Below are positions 9,446 to 20,059 of a DNA stretch of 64,000 nt, piece by piece. The stretch spans positions 1,550,001-1,614,000 of the forward strand of contig JALJCQ010000013.1 of NCBI GenBank assembly GCA_023091665.1, in the 5' to 3' direction. The notes under the pieces were generated by a model that worked only from the letters and a program-made list of their open reading frames with translations, searched no databases and was not told where the DNA came from. The position numbers and the translations under genes are program-made. This stretch comes from Pythium myriotylum (taxonomy: Eukaryota; Oomycota; Peronosporomycetes; Pythiales; Pythiaceae). The first letter of the stretch is position 1. Each line of letters starts with the position of its first letter.

Positions 9446-11263
9446 CGACGGAGCACTTGTTGGACGATCAGCTGAACCAACTCTCCGTCCTCGATGGAGT
9501 CGTCTGCAGCGACGTACTCCGCCGCGGTGCTTGACTTCGTGACGATTGTCTGCTTTTTTGCTGTTCCAAGTCACGGCGCAACCGAAGAGAAACACCACTC
9601 GGCCCGAGATCGACTTACGGTCCGACTTATCGTTGGCCCAATCAGCATCCGACGTCACGAGGATTTCGTCGGTCGTGGGGATAAACTGCAACTTGAGATC
9701 GCGCGTGCTGCGAAGGTACCTCATCAAATACTTGGTCGCATCCCAGGCCGCTTTGCGGGGGCGCGCACTGTGTCGCGCAAGTTGACCGACCGCGAAGCTG
9801 ATGTCGGGTCTAGTTACTCGAGCGAGGTACAACAAAGCACCCACAGTTTCTCGGTAAGGCATGTGCTTCATCAGTCTTTGTTCGTCGTCCGTAGGAGGGT
9901 CGACCAGCTCATCCAGCCTTGAGTTCGGGATCATGGGCGTGCGCTGCGGTCGCGCGCCCTCCATGGCGAACCGATGTAGTATCTCATCGACGTAGGCGGC
10001 TTGCGAGAGGAGCACGGCTGAGCTCTCTGGTCGCTGCACCCTCATGCCGAGAAACTGGTCTGGAGTCCCCATGTCCTTCACCCCGAATTTTCCGTGTAGG
10101 TTTTTCATCAGTCGTTCGACTTGGGCTGCGTTCTTGTGGGCGATAAGAAGATCGTCTACGTAGAGGCAAACTAGGAGAGGCGAACCTTCGGGGTGCGCGA
10201 AGTACAGACAGGGATCAACGTCCGTTGGTACTAGACCGTACCAGCGGAGGTACTCGTCGATGGCCTTGTTCCACTCGCGCCCAGCCTGGCGCAGGCCGTA
10301 CAACGCCTTCCTAAGGCGCCACACGTTTCCTTCGTTCTGCCCCGTCGCGAACCCGGTGACTGGCTTCATGTAAATGACCTCAGGGAGGTCCGCCTTCACG
10401 TAGGCCGCCGGCACATCGCCTTGCTTCACGTTGAGCTTGAGTTTAGCTACCAGTACAAAGAAGATCCTCACGCTGGTAAGTGTGGCGACGGGTGCATAAG
10501 TGTCGACGAAGTCGACGAGGTACATTTGCCGATCTCCTCGAACACAAAGCCTCGCCTTGTACTGGACAATTTCGCCACGCGCACCGGTCTTGAGACGAAA
10601 CTGTATCGTGTGATCGAGGATGGCAACATTTACTGGCGGGTCGACCCATTCGAACGTGCCGTTTGCGAACAGCGCTTGCACCTCCGTGGTAATAGCGCGT
10701 TCCCACTCTGCTCGCTGAGGCGAGCGCCTCGCCTCAGCGTGGTTGAGGGGTTCTCGTATCACTTCTCCCAGGGGCGCAAACGCACCAGCCTGTCCCTGAG
10801 TCTGTTGAGCGATGCGCCAGGAACGGCGTCGAGCCGTCGACACCGACGAATACTTCTCGGCCAGGGGTTGCGTTAACGGCGCTGGACCGTCGTTGGCATC
10901 CGGCGCGAAGTCTTCTGGGTCCTCCTCCCCCAGATCACGCAGCTCGTGAAACATCCTGTCGATTAGCGTCGCGCTGTGCGTCTCGAACACGGGCTGACCG
11001 GGCCCGGGAAGTAGCACTTTGTAACCCTTGATCTCATCCATGCACCCGACGAACGCGCCGAGCTCCCCACGCGGCTCGATAAATCGCTGGTACTTTACAC
11101 GATTTTCCTCCGGGATGCGCGATGATACAACTTGGCCAAAGGTCGTGAGCTTGCTTACATCCGGTCGCCTCTTGAATAACTTCTCATGTGGAGTGATGGA
11201 CTCCCCTCGCTTGGGAATCCTGTTCCGTAGAAACACAGCGTGCAGGAGCGCGTCCACCCACAT
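9446..11263 (-). pseudogene. Copia integrase C-terminus, reverse transcriptase, RNase H start
   Basis: Residues read from 11263 downward. The integrase C-terminal region ([22 protein letters not shown], then GAFVGC ... YKVLLPG) is followed by the copia [67 protein letters not shown] and the catalytic [13 protein letters not shown]. RNase H begins with [19 protein letters not shown]. In the codons after VTWNSKK an A run is one base too long (A6), shifting the frame just before the interruption by Gypsy-1 at 9440. The remaining RNase H lies at 2421-2130. Confidence 0.88.
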
Positions 11264-11588
11264 GGAGTGAGGAACGCTTGGGAATCCTGTTCCGTAGAAA
11301 CACAGCGTGCAGGAGCGCGTCCACCCACCACCATGAAAAACTGGTGCCCTTCCCGAGACTTGGCCACCGGACCGCTAAGATCGGCGTGAACCACGCCGTC
11401 CGCCACCTCATCTGAACTCGATCGATTCCTGCGCGGAGACTTGCCGATGGCCTTCGCGAGCGCGCAAACGACGCACATGTGGGGTTTTGCTCCTTAACTA
11501 TCTGATTTCTCGCCATCACCTTTAGCGTCTTGTAGTTCAGGTGACCCAGTCGTCGGTGCCAGGACTCGAGGTCCGTACCGAGCACTGA
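11264..11588 (-). pseudogene. Copia integrase zinc finger; catalytic core missing
   Basis: Continues from 16584. The segment GTDLESWHRRLGHLNYKTLKV with CASFARS / CVVCALAKAIGKSP gives the HHCC zinc-binding finger of copia integrase, with a frameshift between the two halves near 11490. After GHQFFMVVG the protein should enter the D,D-35-E core, but it jumps to the region equivalent to [18 protein letters not shown]. About 150 residues with the catalytic acids are missing. The joint holds a direct repeat of about 60 bp (near 11209-11262 and 11279-11332), so this is a deletion plus a local duplication. Integration could only occur with integrase from another copy. Confidence 0.8.
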
Positions 11589-11889
11589 TGTAACGGTCCA
11601 CGACCGTACACAGCACCTGCGCTTGAGGAAGCGTGAGCAGCCGCTCCGATCGACCCCTGTCGACGAGCGCCAAGGACTTGGCAAAAGGCGAACTGATTGT
11701 ATTCAGATTATTCCCCTGGGGAATAATCTCCCCTATACCTGATATCCCTGGTATCTAATACCCAGGGATATCACCTACTGAATCTAATAAAAGAGAGTCA
11801 CTACTTAGTGTAACTTTTCCCCTAAGTGGACCCCACACGTTATGACCTACACAACCTAACCTACTTGTGTAACCTTGTACCCCGTTACA
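11589..11889 (-). repeat. Gypsy-2 3' LTR
   Basis: 301 bp. It carries the alleles of the other 3' LTRs (sense end CCGTTACA, CACGCTTCC, GTCGATCGG, AGGTCATAA). Confidence 0.92.
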
Positions 11890-12820
11890 CCACCCCCCCC
11901 ATCAAAAATGAGGAACACCCTTGTCCCTAATTTAGGAACAGCCGTGTCCTAGAAAAGGAACACGAGCCTATTCCAGTACAGAGTTTTCCGAGGGCCCACA
12001 CGGAAATGGGTACAGACTCATGGCGACCGTGAGCGCGGAGTCGCGTGTCGATTTCTCGACAACGACTAATCGAGAGCCGCAGCGGCTTGGCGCTACACCT
12101 CGCTGCGTCATGAGACGCATGCAGACGTGCGCGCGGTCGCCAGCGACCACTGGATCATGACGATCCCCCAAAACTGGGCCATTTTGCCGTCTGACGGCGG
12201 CAAGCCAAAATGGCATGGTCAGACGACCATTGCGAGGCGAGCAGAGCTCGCGGCAAGCCCAAACTTGGCACGCACACTCAGTGCGATGGGTCCTTGCCTT
12301 GTGCAAGCGTACAGGTCTGTACGATGCGATCTCGCAAACTTCGTCTCTTGACGGTGCCCAGAACTGGGTCCAGTCTAATACTGGAGACTGTGGTCGGTGG
12401 GTGTCCACCGCGAGTACTACCAAGTACTCGAGAGGCTGGCTAGCCTCATCCAGCGACTCAACTGAGTGCGTGGAGTGCGGGGATACCCGTGGCAGTCGGA
12501 CAACGACGTTGCCGGACAACTTCGTGTTGTCGGCCACACGCTCGGGCGTGATGGCTACACCGCAGAGAACTGCTCGGTGTACCAACACCAAACTGAGCCA
12601 GCCACTCTGGCTTGATACGAGCGTTGTCCAACGCAACCGATGAGGTCGGTGGACATTGTCGATGCTTCGACTGCGCCGAACGCGGCGTTCTCGCCATCTT
12701 CATGGCCTTCTGCTTGGGTCTTGTACCCATGTCTATAATAGACAGGAACAGTCGACTTGACTGAGACGGACCTTCCGTGTGCTCCACTGAGCGTCTTCCT
12801 TGAGGAACTTGAGACACTTC
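11890..12820 (-). repeat. Gypsy-2 3' hairpin-chain region
   Basis: Near-identical to the region in Gypsy-1. Some base changes between copies fall in hairpin loops (for example TGCGA-TC-TCGCA here and TGCGA-AC-TCGCA in Gypsy-3), leaving stems intact. Confidence 0.7.
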
Positions 12821-15800
12821 TCATCTTGATGGAGGTGGTCGGTTCCACCTACTGGAACCATCCAGGATGATCATGTTCGCATGCGCGAACAAGATCAGAG
12901 CAATCTTGCCTGAGAATACTCTCATCAACCCAGGAGCTCTGGTTGCTTGGATACCCAAGCCACTTGACCAAGAGCCGGCGGACGCCATGTGCACACGCAC
13001 ACTGTCGAGAGACTCGACGTGATAATGGCGTTCGCCATTCCTGTCGATCACAGGCAAAGGAGCGCGCACCGGTCGCAGCGCTTTCCTTCTGGTCTTGACA
13101 CCAGTGTCGGGGACCCGACGTGCTCCTTCGGGTTCAGCAAACGTAACCCGACGTCGTGTTGACGACGCTGCGGTCGCATTTGACGACCATGTCGAACTTC
13201 GACGGGCTTGAGCAAGCCGTGCCGAGCGTCTTGGCGCTTCGTCGTGTGGACTAGCCACGCCACTTGCAGAACCCTGCATCGCGATAGAGTCGCCCGAGGA
13301 ATCGTCCATGACGGGCACGCTCTCGTGCACGACTGCGGGTGGTGGTATATCGACGCCAACTCTGCTTAGAATTGTTTCCGACGACTCTTCGTCCGATGTA
13401 TCTCCATCAGGGCGGAGATACGGCTTGAGCAAGCCGACGTAGAACGTCGGGTGCGTCTGCAACCATGTTGGCAGATCGACCCTGTAGGAGTTTCCACTCC
13501 GCTTCAACACCTTGAACGGGCCGATATATCTCGGCAGCAGCTTCGAGCTGCCCAAGCTGGACACAGCATTCTGAGACAGGTTCTTCGTGCTGACAAACAC
13601 ATAGTCGCCTGGCTTGAACACGTGCGTGTTCTTCCGACCGTGTTTGTCGGCTTGTTCCTTCTGAACATCTTGGGCAGCTGCCATCGCGTCACGCACGCGG
13701 GTGATGACGTTCACACGTGTCGACAAGAACTCGTCGATCTTGCGGCGCTCCGCCGACTTGGAAACACCTTCCAACTGGGAGGCAAGTAATTGCCGAGCCC
13801 CTCCCCCACCAGACTGGGCACTGCCCATGAGACAGAGCGGCAACGCTGGGTGTCTCAACCCGTTCACGTAGAACGGCGACAGACCTGTCGAGGCATGAAC
13901 AGAGTTGTTCATGGCGAACTCCACCATGGGGAGGTGGTCGCACCACGAGAGTGGGTCACTCGCACAATACGAGCGGAGGATATCCTCGACGACGCGGTTG
14001 GCACGCTCGGTCTGACCATCGGTCTCCGGATGGTCCGTCGTCGACATGTCGAGCCTGGAGCCCAGGATTTGGAAGAGACCTTCCCAGAAATCACCAGTGA
14101 ACCTGGGATCCCGATCCGATACGATTGAGTCGGGGAGACCGTGTAGTCGAAACACGGTGTCGACGAAAAGTCGAGCACAGTCGAGACCTGTACACGTATC
14201 CGAAACCGGAGCAAGATGCACCATCTTGGACAAACGGTCAACAAAGACCAGCACACCATTGTGCCCAGCGGACGTCTTTGGCATGCCAAAGAAGAAGTCC
14301 ATGCTCACTGAGCGCCAGCAGTCGCTGGGGACAGGCAAGCTCTGAAGCGGAGCCTGAGAGTGTGCACTTGGCTTCACTCGTTGACAGACGTCACACGTGC
14401 GGACATACCGCGACACCCACTTGTACATCTTGGGCCACCAAAACCTTGGGGTGAGAAGCGCGTACGTCTTCTCACGGCCAAGATGGCCAGCACCAGGTGC
14501 GTCGTGAGCACCATACGCGATCACGTATCGCAGATCTTCGTCTGCTGGGACGACTATGCGAGCTTCTTCGCTGTCCGAGACCTGATACTTCAGGAGGCCG
14601 TCTTCAAACGTGTACCGATGGAGTCGGGCTCGAACGCGAGGCGAGAGAGACTTCTCCGAGTCTGACGACTTGAGAGCACGAATGATCTCCGCACATTGTG
14701 CGTCGCCTGCGTAGGCGTCACGAATCAAGTCGTAGACATCAGAAGCAACTGACGTGAGATGGTTCATCTCGTAGTCGGGACGCCGAGAGAGTACATCTGC
14801 CAGCACGTTGAGCCGACCCGGCTTGTATTCAACAGTAAAGTTGCATTCTGAAAAGAATGACAACCAGCGAGCCATTCGCGGCGACAAGTGCGGGGACTGT
14901 GTCGCCGTGCGTAGAGATGCATGGTCTGTGTAGACCACGAACGGCAACGCGCCGAGAAGGTGAACGCGGAATTTCACCAGGGCGTACTTCATCGCCAACA
15001 ACTCCTTGTTGTGAACTGGATAGTTTTTCTCGGCCGCTTGGAGCTGGCGAGACTGATACGAGATGACTCTCTCGTGACCATCGTGGTCATTCTGCAGAAG
15101 TGCACAGCCGATCGCATAATCGGAGGCGTCGCAGACGACGCTGTACGGAGCGGAGTCGTCCGGCAACGCCAGGATCGGCGCCTGAAGAAGACTCTCCTTG
15201 ATCTTCTGGAAGGCAGCTTCCGTGTCGTGAGACCACGACCACTCAACGTCATTCTTGAGCAGCTGAGTCAGCGGCCGAGCCATCTCGGCGTAGTTCTTCG
15301 TGAACCGGTGCAAGTAGTTGGCGAGACCCAACCACTTGCGTAGGTCCTTCACGGACCGTGGCGATGGCCACTCGGCGATTGCCTTCACCTTCTCGGGGTC
15401 GGCCCGAACACCGTCGACCCCGACGAAACACCCAAGCACTGGGATCTCTTCGGCTCCGAAGATACACTTATCCAAGTTGGCATAAAGCTTATGCTCCTCG
15501 AGGCATTCGAGCACTTGGCGGAGGTGATCCTCATGGAGCGCATCCAGATCACGACCGGGCTCCGGCTTTGTGTGGACATAGATGTCGTCGAAGTACGTCT
15601 GTGCGAACGCTCGCAGGGGACGGAACAAATGGGTCACCAAGCGATTGAACGTCGCTGGGGCGTTCGACAGCCCCTGTGGCATCACTAGCCACTCCCAGAG
15701 CATACCGCTCGGCGTACTGACGGCCGTCTTGGGGATGTCCCCACGCTCCATGAGCACTTGGTAATAACCGTCGACCAAGTCGAGAGAACTGAATTTCTTC

Positions 15801-16240
15801 TGCCGTTCATCACGGATGCAGCCGGCTGCTGTGGCGAGCTCGATCTCGCGTTGCCAGAAGGCAAGGTTGTCGCTCTCTTCACCCGAATAGGGGGACACCG
15901 TAACCTTCACGGCCTTCGGACGTTCCGGAGGTGCCGGCGGCGGCACATACGTAGCCGTCGGCGGCACCTGAGCTGGCTGAGTAGCCTGAGTCGCGGACAC
16001 GCGGGACGTCACGACGTCGAGAAGATACTTCTCGAGAGCTGTCTCGTAGTCGCGAAAACGCGCGACATGGGCGAGGACTTCGCCGGAGCCGCGTCGGAGC
16101 AGCTTGATGACACTTGCACGGGCATTGATGGCCTCCATCTTCTGGAGATAGCCCCACTGGGCCTCATCCAGGTACGGATGGTCTTGACGCGACAGCGTCG
16201 GATGGCTTGACGCCATCACGAAGTCGGAAGCTTCGGACAT
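12821..16240 (-). CDS. Gypsy-2 chimeric Gag-RT-RNase H-integrase ORF
   Basis: One uninterrupted 1139-codon frame from the normal gag ATG (MSEASDFVM) to the normal pol stop. Residues 1-149 are the gag N-terminus to CIRDERQK. The next residues are KFSSLDLVDGYYQ, the RT core just before motif A. The deletion joint lies at a short AGAA homology. Downstream are the RT YFDDIYV motif, RNase H, integrase HHCC and D,D,E residues and the GPY/F-like module, as in Gypsy-1. It escapes every lesion of the other copies: the gag frameshift and protease-RT stop are deleted and the DGYYQ Tyr codon is TAT. Without protease, nucleocapsid and RT fingers it cannot be a full RT source, but a fused integrase could be made. 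Whether it is expressed is unknown. Confidence 0.85.
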   Translation of the reverse strand: MSEASDFVMASSHPTLSRQDHPYLDEAQWGYLQKMEAINARASVIKLLRRGSGEVLAHVARFRDYETALEKYLLDVVTSRVSATQATQPAQVPPTATYVPPPAPPERPKAVKVTVSPYSGEESDNLAFWQREIELATAAGCIRDERQKKFSSLDLVDGYYQVLMERGDIPKTAVSTPSGMLWEWLVMPQGLSNAPATFNRLVTHLFRPLRAFAQTYFDDIYVHTKPEPGRDLDALHEDHLRQVLECLEEHKLYANLDKCIFGAEEIPVLGCFVGVDGVRADPEKVKAIAEWPSPRSVKDLRKWLGLANYLHRFTKNYAEMARPLTQLLKNDVEWSWSHDTEAAFQKIKESLLQAPILALPDDSAPYSVVCDASDYAIGCALLQNDHDGHERVISYQSRQLQAAEKNYPVHNKELLAMKYALVKFRVHLLGALPFVVYTDHASLRTATQSPHLSPRMARWLSFFSECNFTVEYKPGRLNVLADVLSRRPDYEMNHLTSVASDVYDLIRDAYAGDAQCAEIIRALKSSDSEKSLSPRVRARLHRYTFEDGLLKYQVSDSEEARIVVPADEDLRYVIAYGAHDAPGAGHLGREKTYALLTPRFWWPKMYKWVSRYVRTCDVCQRVKPSAHSQAPLQSLPVPSDCWRSVSMDFFFGMPKTSAGHNGVLVFVDRLSKMVHLAPVSDTCTGLDCARLFVDTVFRLHGLPDSIVSDRDPRFTGDFWEGLFQILGSRLDMSTTDHPETDGQTERANRVVEDILRSYCASDPLSWCDHLPMVEFAMNNSVHASTGLSPFYVNGLRHPALPLCLMGSAQSGGGGARQLLASQLEGVSKSAERRKIDEFLSTRVNVITRVRDAMAAAQDVQKEQADKHGRKNTHVFKPGDYVFVSTKNLSQNAVSSLGSSKLLPRYIGPFKVLKRSGNSYRVDLPTWLQTHPTFYVGLLKPYLRPDGDTSDEESSETILSRVGVDIPPPAVVHESVPVMDDSSGDSIAMQGSASGVASPHDEAPRRSARLAQARRSSTWSSNATAASSTRRRVTFAEPEGARRVPDTGVKTRRKALRPVRAPLPVIDRNGERHYHVESLDSVRVHMASAGSWSSGLGIQATRAPGLMRVFSGKIALILFAHANMIILDGSSRWNRPPPSR

Positions 16241-16279
16241 AACGATGTCGGTGTCGGATTGACGACAAGTGCTACCAAG

Positions 16280-16583
16280 TGTTACGGTCCACGACCGTAC
16301 ACAGCACCTGCGCTTGAGGAAGTGTGAGCAGCCGCTCCGAGTCGACCCCTGTCGACGAGCGCCAAGGACTTGGCAAAAGACGAACTGATTGTATTCAGAT
16401 TATTCCCCTGGGGAATAATCCCCCCCTATACCTGATATCCCTGGTATCTAATACCCAGGGATATCCCCTACTGAATCTAATAAGAGAGAGTCACTACTTA
16501 GTGTAACTTTTCCCCTAAGTGGACCCCACACATTATGTACCTACACAACCTAACCTACTTGTGTAACCTTGTACCCCGTTACA
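16280..16583 (-). repeat. Gypsy-2 5' LTR
   Basis: 304 bp. It carries the alleles found in the 5' LTR of all three copies (sense end CCGTAACA, CACACTTCC, GTCGACTCGG, GTACATAA). Confidence 0.92.
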
Positions 16584-17029
16584 ACTGACAGCGCCATGGC
16601 GCACGTCACTTCTTCGTTCGTGTGGGCCTGCTCTTGCGTGATGAGCGGGTAGACCCCGTTGACGTCTCGCGCTATGCACGCCGCTTGCCTGTGTCGACCG
16701 CAGAACACCGTGCCGCCGGCCGCGTTGAACACGACGTCGTGACCGTCGTGGACAAGTGTAGACACGGAGACGAGGGTCTTAGCGAAGTTGGGTACGAAGT
16801 AGATATTTCTCAACACAAAGTCACGCTTGCAGGCCTGACCTCGGCCGTTGTCTACCACTGCCTTGATCTTAAGCTTACCACTTTTCTTCGCGGTCACCGT
16901 GCGGCCATCTGCGACCCGGATTGTGAGCGGCTTGCAGTCGCGCACGTCCGAGAGGCTGTCTAGCCGGCCCGTCAGGTGGTGCGACGCGCCTGAGTCCAGA
17001 AGGACCGGGTTCCACCTGACGCCGGACCC
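16584..17029 (-). pseudogene. Copia protease and start of integrase region
   Basis: Reading in frame after the gag TGA, the aspartic protease motif LLDSGASHHLTG is followed by RVADGRTV, then the flap and C-terminal strands (LRNIYFVPNFAKTLVSVSTL) and the gag-pre-integrase region (DVNGVYPL). The protease would mature Gag and Pol inside the virus-like particle. The frame is cut at 16584 by Gypsy-2, inside the codons for CAMALSV; it resumes without loss at 11588 beyond the ACTGA target duplication. Confidence 0.85.
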
Positions 17030-18346
17030 TCACTCGTCGTCCTCGTCATCAGTGGTCTCGGCAACGTTCTCGTCTCCATCGGCGTCGTCGGCCGCCAAAT
17101 GCGCCTCGGCGGCCTCGTCATCATGATTACTGGATTGAAGGTACGTCCGGCAGTAAGCCGCGGTGTGATCCAATTGACCACAGTCAAAACACTTAATATC
17201 CGCTCCAGGTTTCGTGAAGTTGACGCTTCTTTGTCGCTTCTTTCGTTCCACGATTGCCGCATTGGCCTCCGCAGGTCTCTTGTTTGAGCCGCGCGGCTTT
17301 ACTTGAGTCTTGGGCGTCTTGTGCTTTTGGGACTGAAATGGCGTTTTCTTCTTGAACTTGAAGTCGTTAGTCACCGGCTGCTGGGATTTGGCCTTCGCCT
17401 TGTCGGGTAAGCGTCCATCAGTCTTCGCCTTTCGCGTGAGCGTAGCGATCGCCGACTTGAGCTCCGTCTCGGGCTGGTCGCACTCGAAATCGAGCTTGCC
17501 CTCCAGAAAGTCCGTATATTTTGGGTACGCGTTCTAACGAACCCCAGCAGCGCGTGCCGGGAGTTACCAGCGAGCGCCCTGCCACCCTCAAGTGCATCGG
17601 CCATCTCGAGCAGTCGATCGGCGAATTCACGGTACGTTTCGTTCCACCTTTTCCGCTCTTGGTTGATTTTATCCGCCACGTCAGCGCCCAGCAGGAGTGG
17701 CCGGAACTCGTGCACAAGCGCATCCAATGAGTCAGTGAACGTGGCAACGGGATTGGACTTGCGCCACGAGCGATACCACCTCAGCGCTATGCCCGTGAGG
17801 AACATGTGGAGGATGGCAAGCTTGACCTCGTGACTCCAGACCTGACCCGACAGGATCTGGGCGTTCTCGATCTGCTCCTGGAGTTCCTCGCTGAAACCGC
17901 GCGCCTTCGCGTCAAAGTGTCCGTCTGCCACAGTTCCGTCGAACTTGGCCACGTTGATGCTACGCGTGTCTATCTTTACGCTCTTCTTCGCCTCGGGCTC
18001 GTCGGCGCGGGGTTCGTCGCCGTCAGCGCGGCTCGCTGGCTCGCTTTCCGGCTGACTGTTCGCTGCGTCCTCGGGGTTGCTCGGTTGATGGTTTGACCCG
18101 CCAATCGCTGCTGCAATAGCCGCGAGTACTGGACCGACCGCGGCCAGCTGCGCAGCAATGTTGGCGTCGAGTCTCGCCACGTGCGGTGGGATCGGTGGGC
18201 CACCCAGAGCTGCTGGAGGTACTGGAGCAGCTGGCACGTTTGCTCCCGCAGCGTTGGAGGGTTGAGACGCTGCCGAGCCGGTGGCTGAAGCGGCGCGCAA
18301 CCCCCGGCGCGGCGCGCGGCGACGTAGTTGCGCTCCTAGTGTTCAT
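17030..18346 (-). pseudogene. Copia gag (capsid and CCHC nucleocapsid), frameshifted
   Basis: Best start is the ATG at 18346 (MNTRSATTSPRAAPG). The frame is lost in a G5 run near 18303 and continues in the frame open from 18300. A second one-base loss near 17533 (in AGAAC) moves the reading into the frame that carries the nucleocapsid to 17030. The middle holds a gag-like helical region (FDGTVADGHFDAKARGFSEEL ... ALRWYRSWRKSNP ... FADRLLEMADALEGGRAL). The C-terminal part has a classical CCHC knuckle, CFDCGQLDHTAAYC, and a long acidic tail ending DDEDDE. The stop at 17030 (TGA) is followed in the same frame by the protease, so it is either a TGG to TGA nonsense change or a leaky gag/pol stop. 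Confidence 0.85.
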
Positions 18347-18374
18347 TCTCGTTGAGCGTATGTGGCTGTTAACC

Positions 18375-18672
18375 TGTCGAATCGCGGACTGTGAACACTA
18401 GGGAACGATAGCGATGAAGGCGATCCGGACTTGGCAGAGTGAGATCCCTGGACCGCCGTTCTTTTGTTGGTTATCTAGCGCTATACAAAGTTCGATATAA
18501 ACCAGCCTGTCCCTCTGAACGTGATGAGCTTCCCCGCTGAGTCCAGAGAGTTGGTCCGGCGGCTTCCCGTTCGCGGCGTGTGCACTCAGGATGACCGTCC
18601 TCTGTGGGACTATGGTCATCCGGGGCGTGCTGATGTGTCGCTTGTCCCGCTGTCTGCGGATCGCGAACAACA
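18375..18672 (-). repeat. Copia 5' LTR
   Basis: Plus-strand TG...CA ends. It matches 1783-2080 except for two substitutions. Immediately inside it, in sense, a GGTTAACAGCC sequence sits where the primer-binding site belongs. Confidence 0.9.
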
Positions 18673-19640
18673 TTCATGAGGTGAGACTACTTCTCACACT
18701 CACCCAAGAGCATGCTCTATAATATATCTAGTTAACAGAGCATGGTCTGAATTGAGCAGAGACGAGGTGCTTTGCTTTCCAGCTTCTGGTGATGCCCAGA
18801 TCCATGGGCTGGAGAACTGGCATGGTGTTCTCGGGAGCTTCTCAACACGTCTGTTGGTTAACTCGATGCCGTCCGTGTTGATGAAAGTACGGAGAGGTTA
18901 TGCCGATCCCCCATAGCACCTCCACCAGCAGCACCATAATTCCCCCCTACAAAAACGAAATTCATTGGCGTCATAATAGATAAACTTGCGTTTGAAGGCA
19001 AGGTGGGACAGGATGCCTGTTGACTGGGTTACTTGTGCTTCGCGAAGATGAAGTGCGGGAAAGTGAGAGGAGCACCTTAACCAAAGTAATTGACCATCAC
19101 TCATGGAAGGACTGTGGGAAGGAATATAATTTACGGAAGGAGCGAAGATTTCCGAGAGACGAGTTGCAGTATGACTGTATCGAATTCCGCAGTGTGATGT
19201 TGTGATACGAAGGTTATGTATCGAATTTGAACGTGCATGGAGTTGGTCGAAGCGCGTGATGCAAGTCCGAACAGAAATTCCACACGTTGCTTTTGGACAC
19301 TCCTCCTTATTTAATTTACTGCTCATTACCATACTCAAGATCGCGGTGTTGCTTTGTTTCTTCGAGCACGTCAGCACTGAAGGTGAAGTGTTGCAGGTGG
19401 CTTTTTGTGAGTGACACCCACATGAAGCGAAGAGCGTTGGGGGCTCTGTCTTATAGAGTAGCGCAGCGGCGCCAGCATCCTGTTGAGCGTCAAGGAGGAA
19501 GAATCCAAATCGGGCCACAAATTGGCCCTGACCACATTTTCGACCATAGTTTTTTTGGGCCATGTTTTGGACCATAGAATGTGTGCGTGGAAAGATCAGT
19601 ACTTGTGATGATATCCAAGTGCACGAAATCATCCGGATCG
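18673..19640. other. Unassigned spacer
   Basis: Flank of the copia insertion. It is less GC-rich than its surroundings. A 244-codon open frame on the minus strand (19632-18898) has no recognisable domain and many Cys/Ser residues, so I do not call it a gene. No repeat of the window matches it. Confidence 0.4.
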
Positions 19641-20059
19641 ATCTTGGCCTCTAGACTTTGATACCTACTGGACGCGGTCTAGGCTACAGCGCTGGACCGC
19701 GTCCAGTAGATATCAACAACGATGTGGCGTACGACCACTTCCCTTCCTGGGGAGTGCGAGCGACACAGACACAGACACAGACACAAACACGCGTAGATAC
19801 TCACATGAGAGGTAGTTTGTTTGAGTCAACGCAAGCCAAAGTAGTGCTCCTACAGGGACTCGTTGCTCCCGACTCGGTGATACGGTGCGTGCAAAAGCGC
19901 CATGAGCTATGCATGCATCACAGTCAACGGGACCAATCCATGAGCTATGCATGCATCACAGTCAACGGGGCGAGGTGGCGAGGTGGCAAGACTGGAGAAA
20001 GGTGTTGGTTGGTGGGTACGAGGAGGGGTAAAAAGAAGAGGAATGCTCCCTGCCAGGAT
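19641..20059 (-). repeat. Right part of an A unit (A0) with tRNA-Met stump
   Basis: From ATCTTGGCCTC onward it matches the right part of the A units at 33222 and later, including the long palindrome, here with two mismatches in its arms. A block of about 28 bp containing GAGCTATGCATGCATCAC is duplicated at about 19900-19966. The tRNA stops after 16 nt of its 3' end (20044-20059), where LINE-1 begins. Confidence 0.85.
20044..20059 (-). pseudogene. tRNA-Met 3'-end stump
   Basis: Only the last 16 nt of the tRNA (sense ATCCTGGCAGGGAGCA) remain. The rest, up to nucleotide 18, was lost when the 5'-truncated LINE-1 inserted; nucleotides 17-1 reappear at 33205-33221. Confidence 0.85.

Larger units (their letters stand above)
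11589..16583 (-). mobile_element. Gypsy-2, internally deleted gypsy element inside copia
   Basis: 4995 bp, with target duplication ACTGA at 11584-11588 and 16584-16588. Same family as Gypsy-1 and Gypsy-3. About 2 kb is missing between the gag capsid start and RT motif A, so nucleocapsid, protease and RT fingers are absent. Confidence 0.95.
1783..18672 (-). mobile_element. Ty1/copia LTR retrotransposon, split by two gypsy insertions
   Basis: Matching 298-bp LTRs (1783-2080 and 18375-18672) flank gag with a CCHC knuckle, a DSGA protease, an integrase HHCC finger, RT with YVDD, and RNase H, in copia order and all on the minus strand. The flanks TTCAG (1778-1782) and TTCAT (18673-18677) are a 5-bp target duplication with one mismatch. 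Removing Gypsy-1 (2422-9440) and Gypsy-2 (11589-16583), each with one copy of its target duplication, leaves about 4.9 kb, a normal copia size. The LTRs differ at only two positions that I count, so insertion was recent. The coding region is broken by frameshifts, a stop and loss of the integrase core, so this copy is not autonomous. Confidence 0.93.

Noticed and set aside
18898..19632. 244-codon minus-strand frame
   Set aside because: Composition and lack of any motif suggest chance; the frame crosses repetitive phrases and runs up to the A0 repeat boundary.
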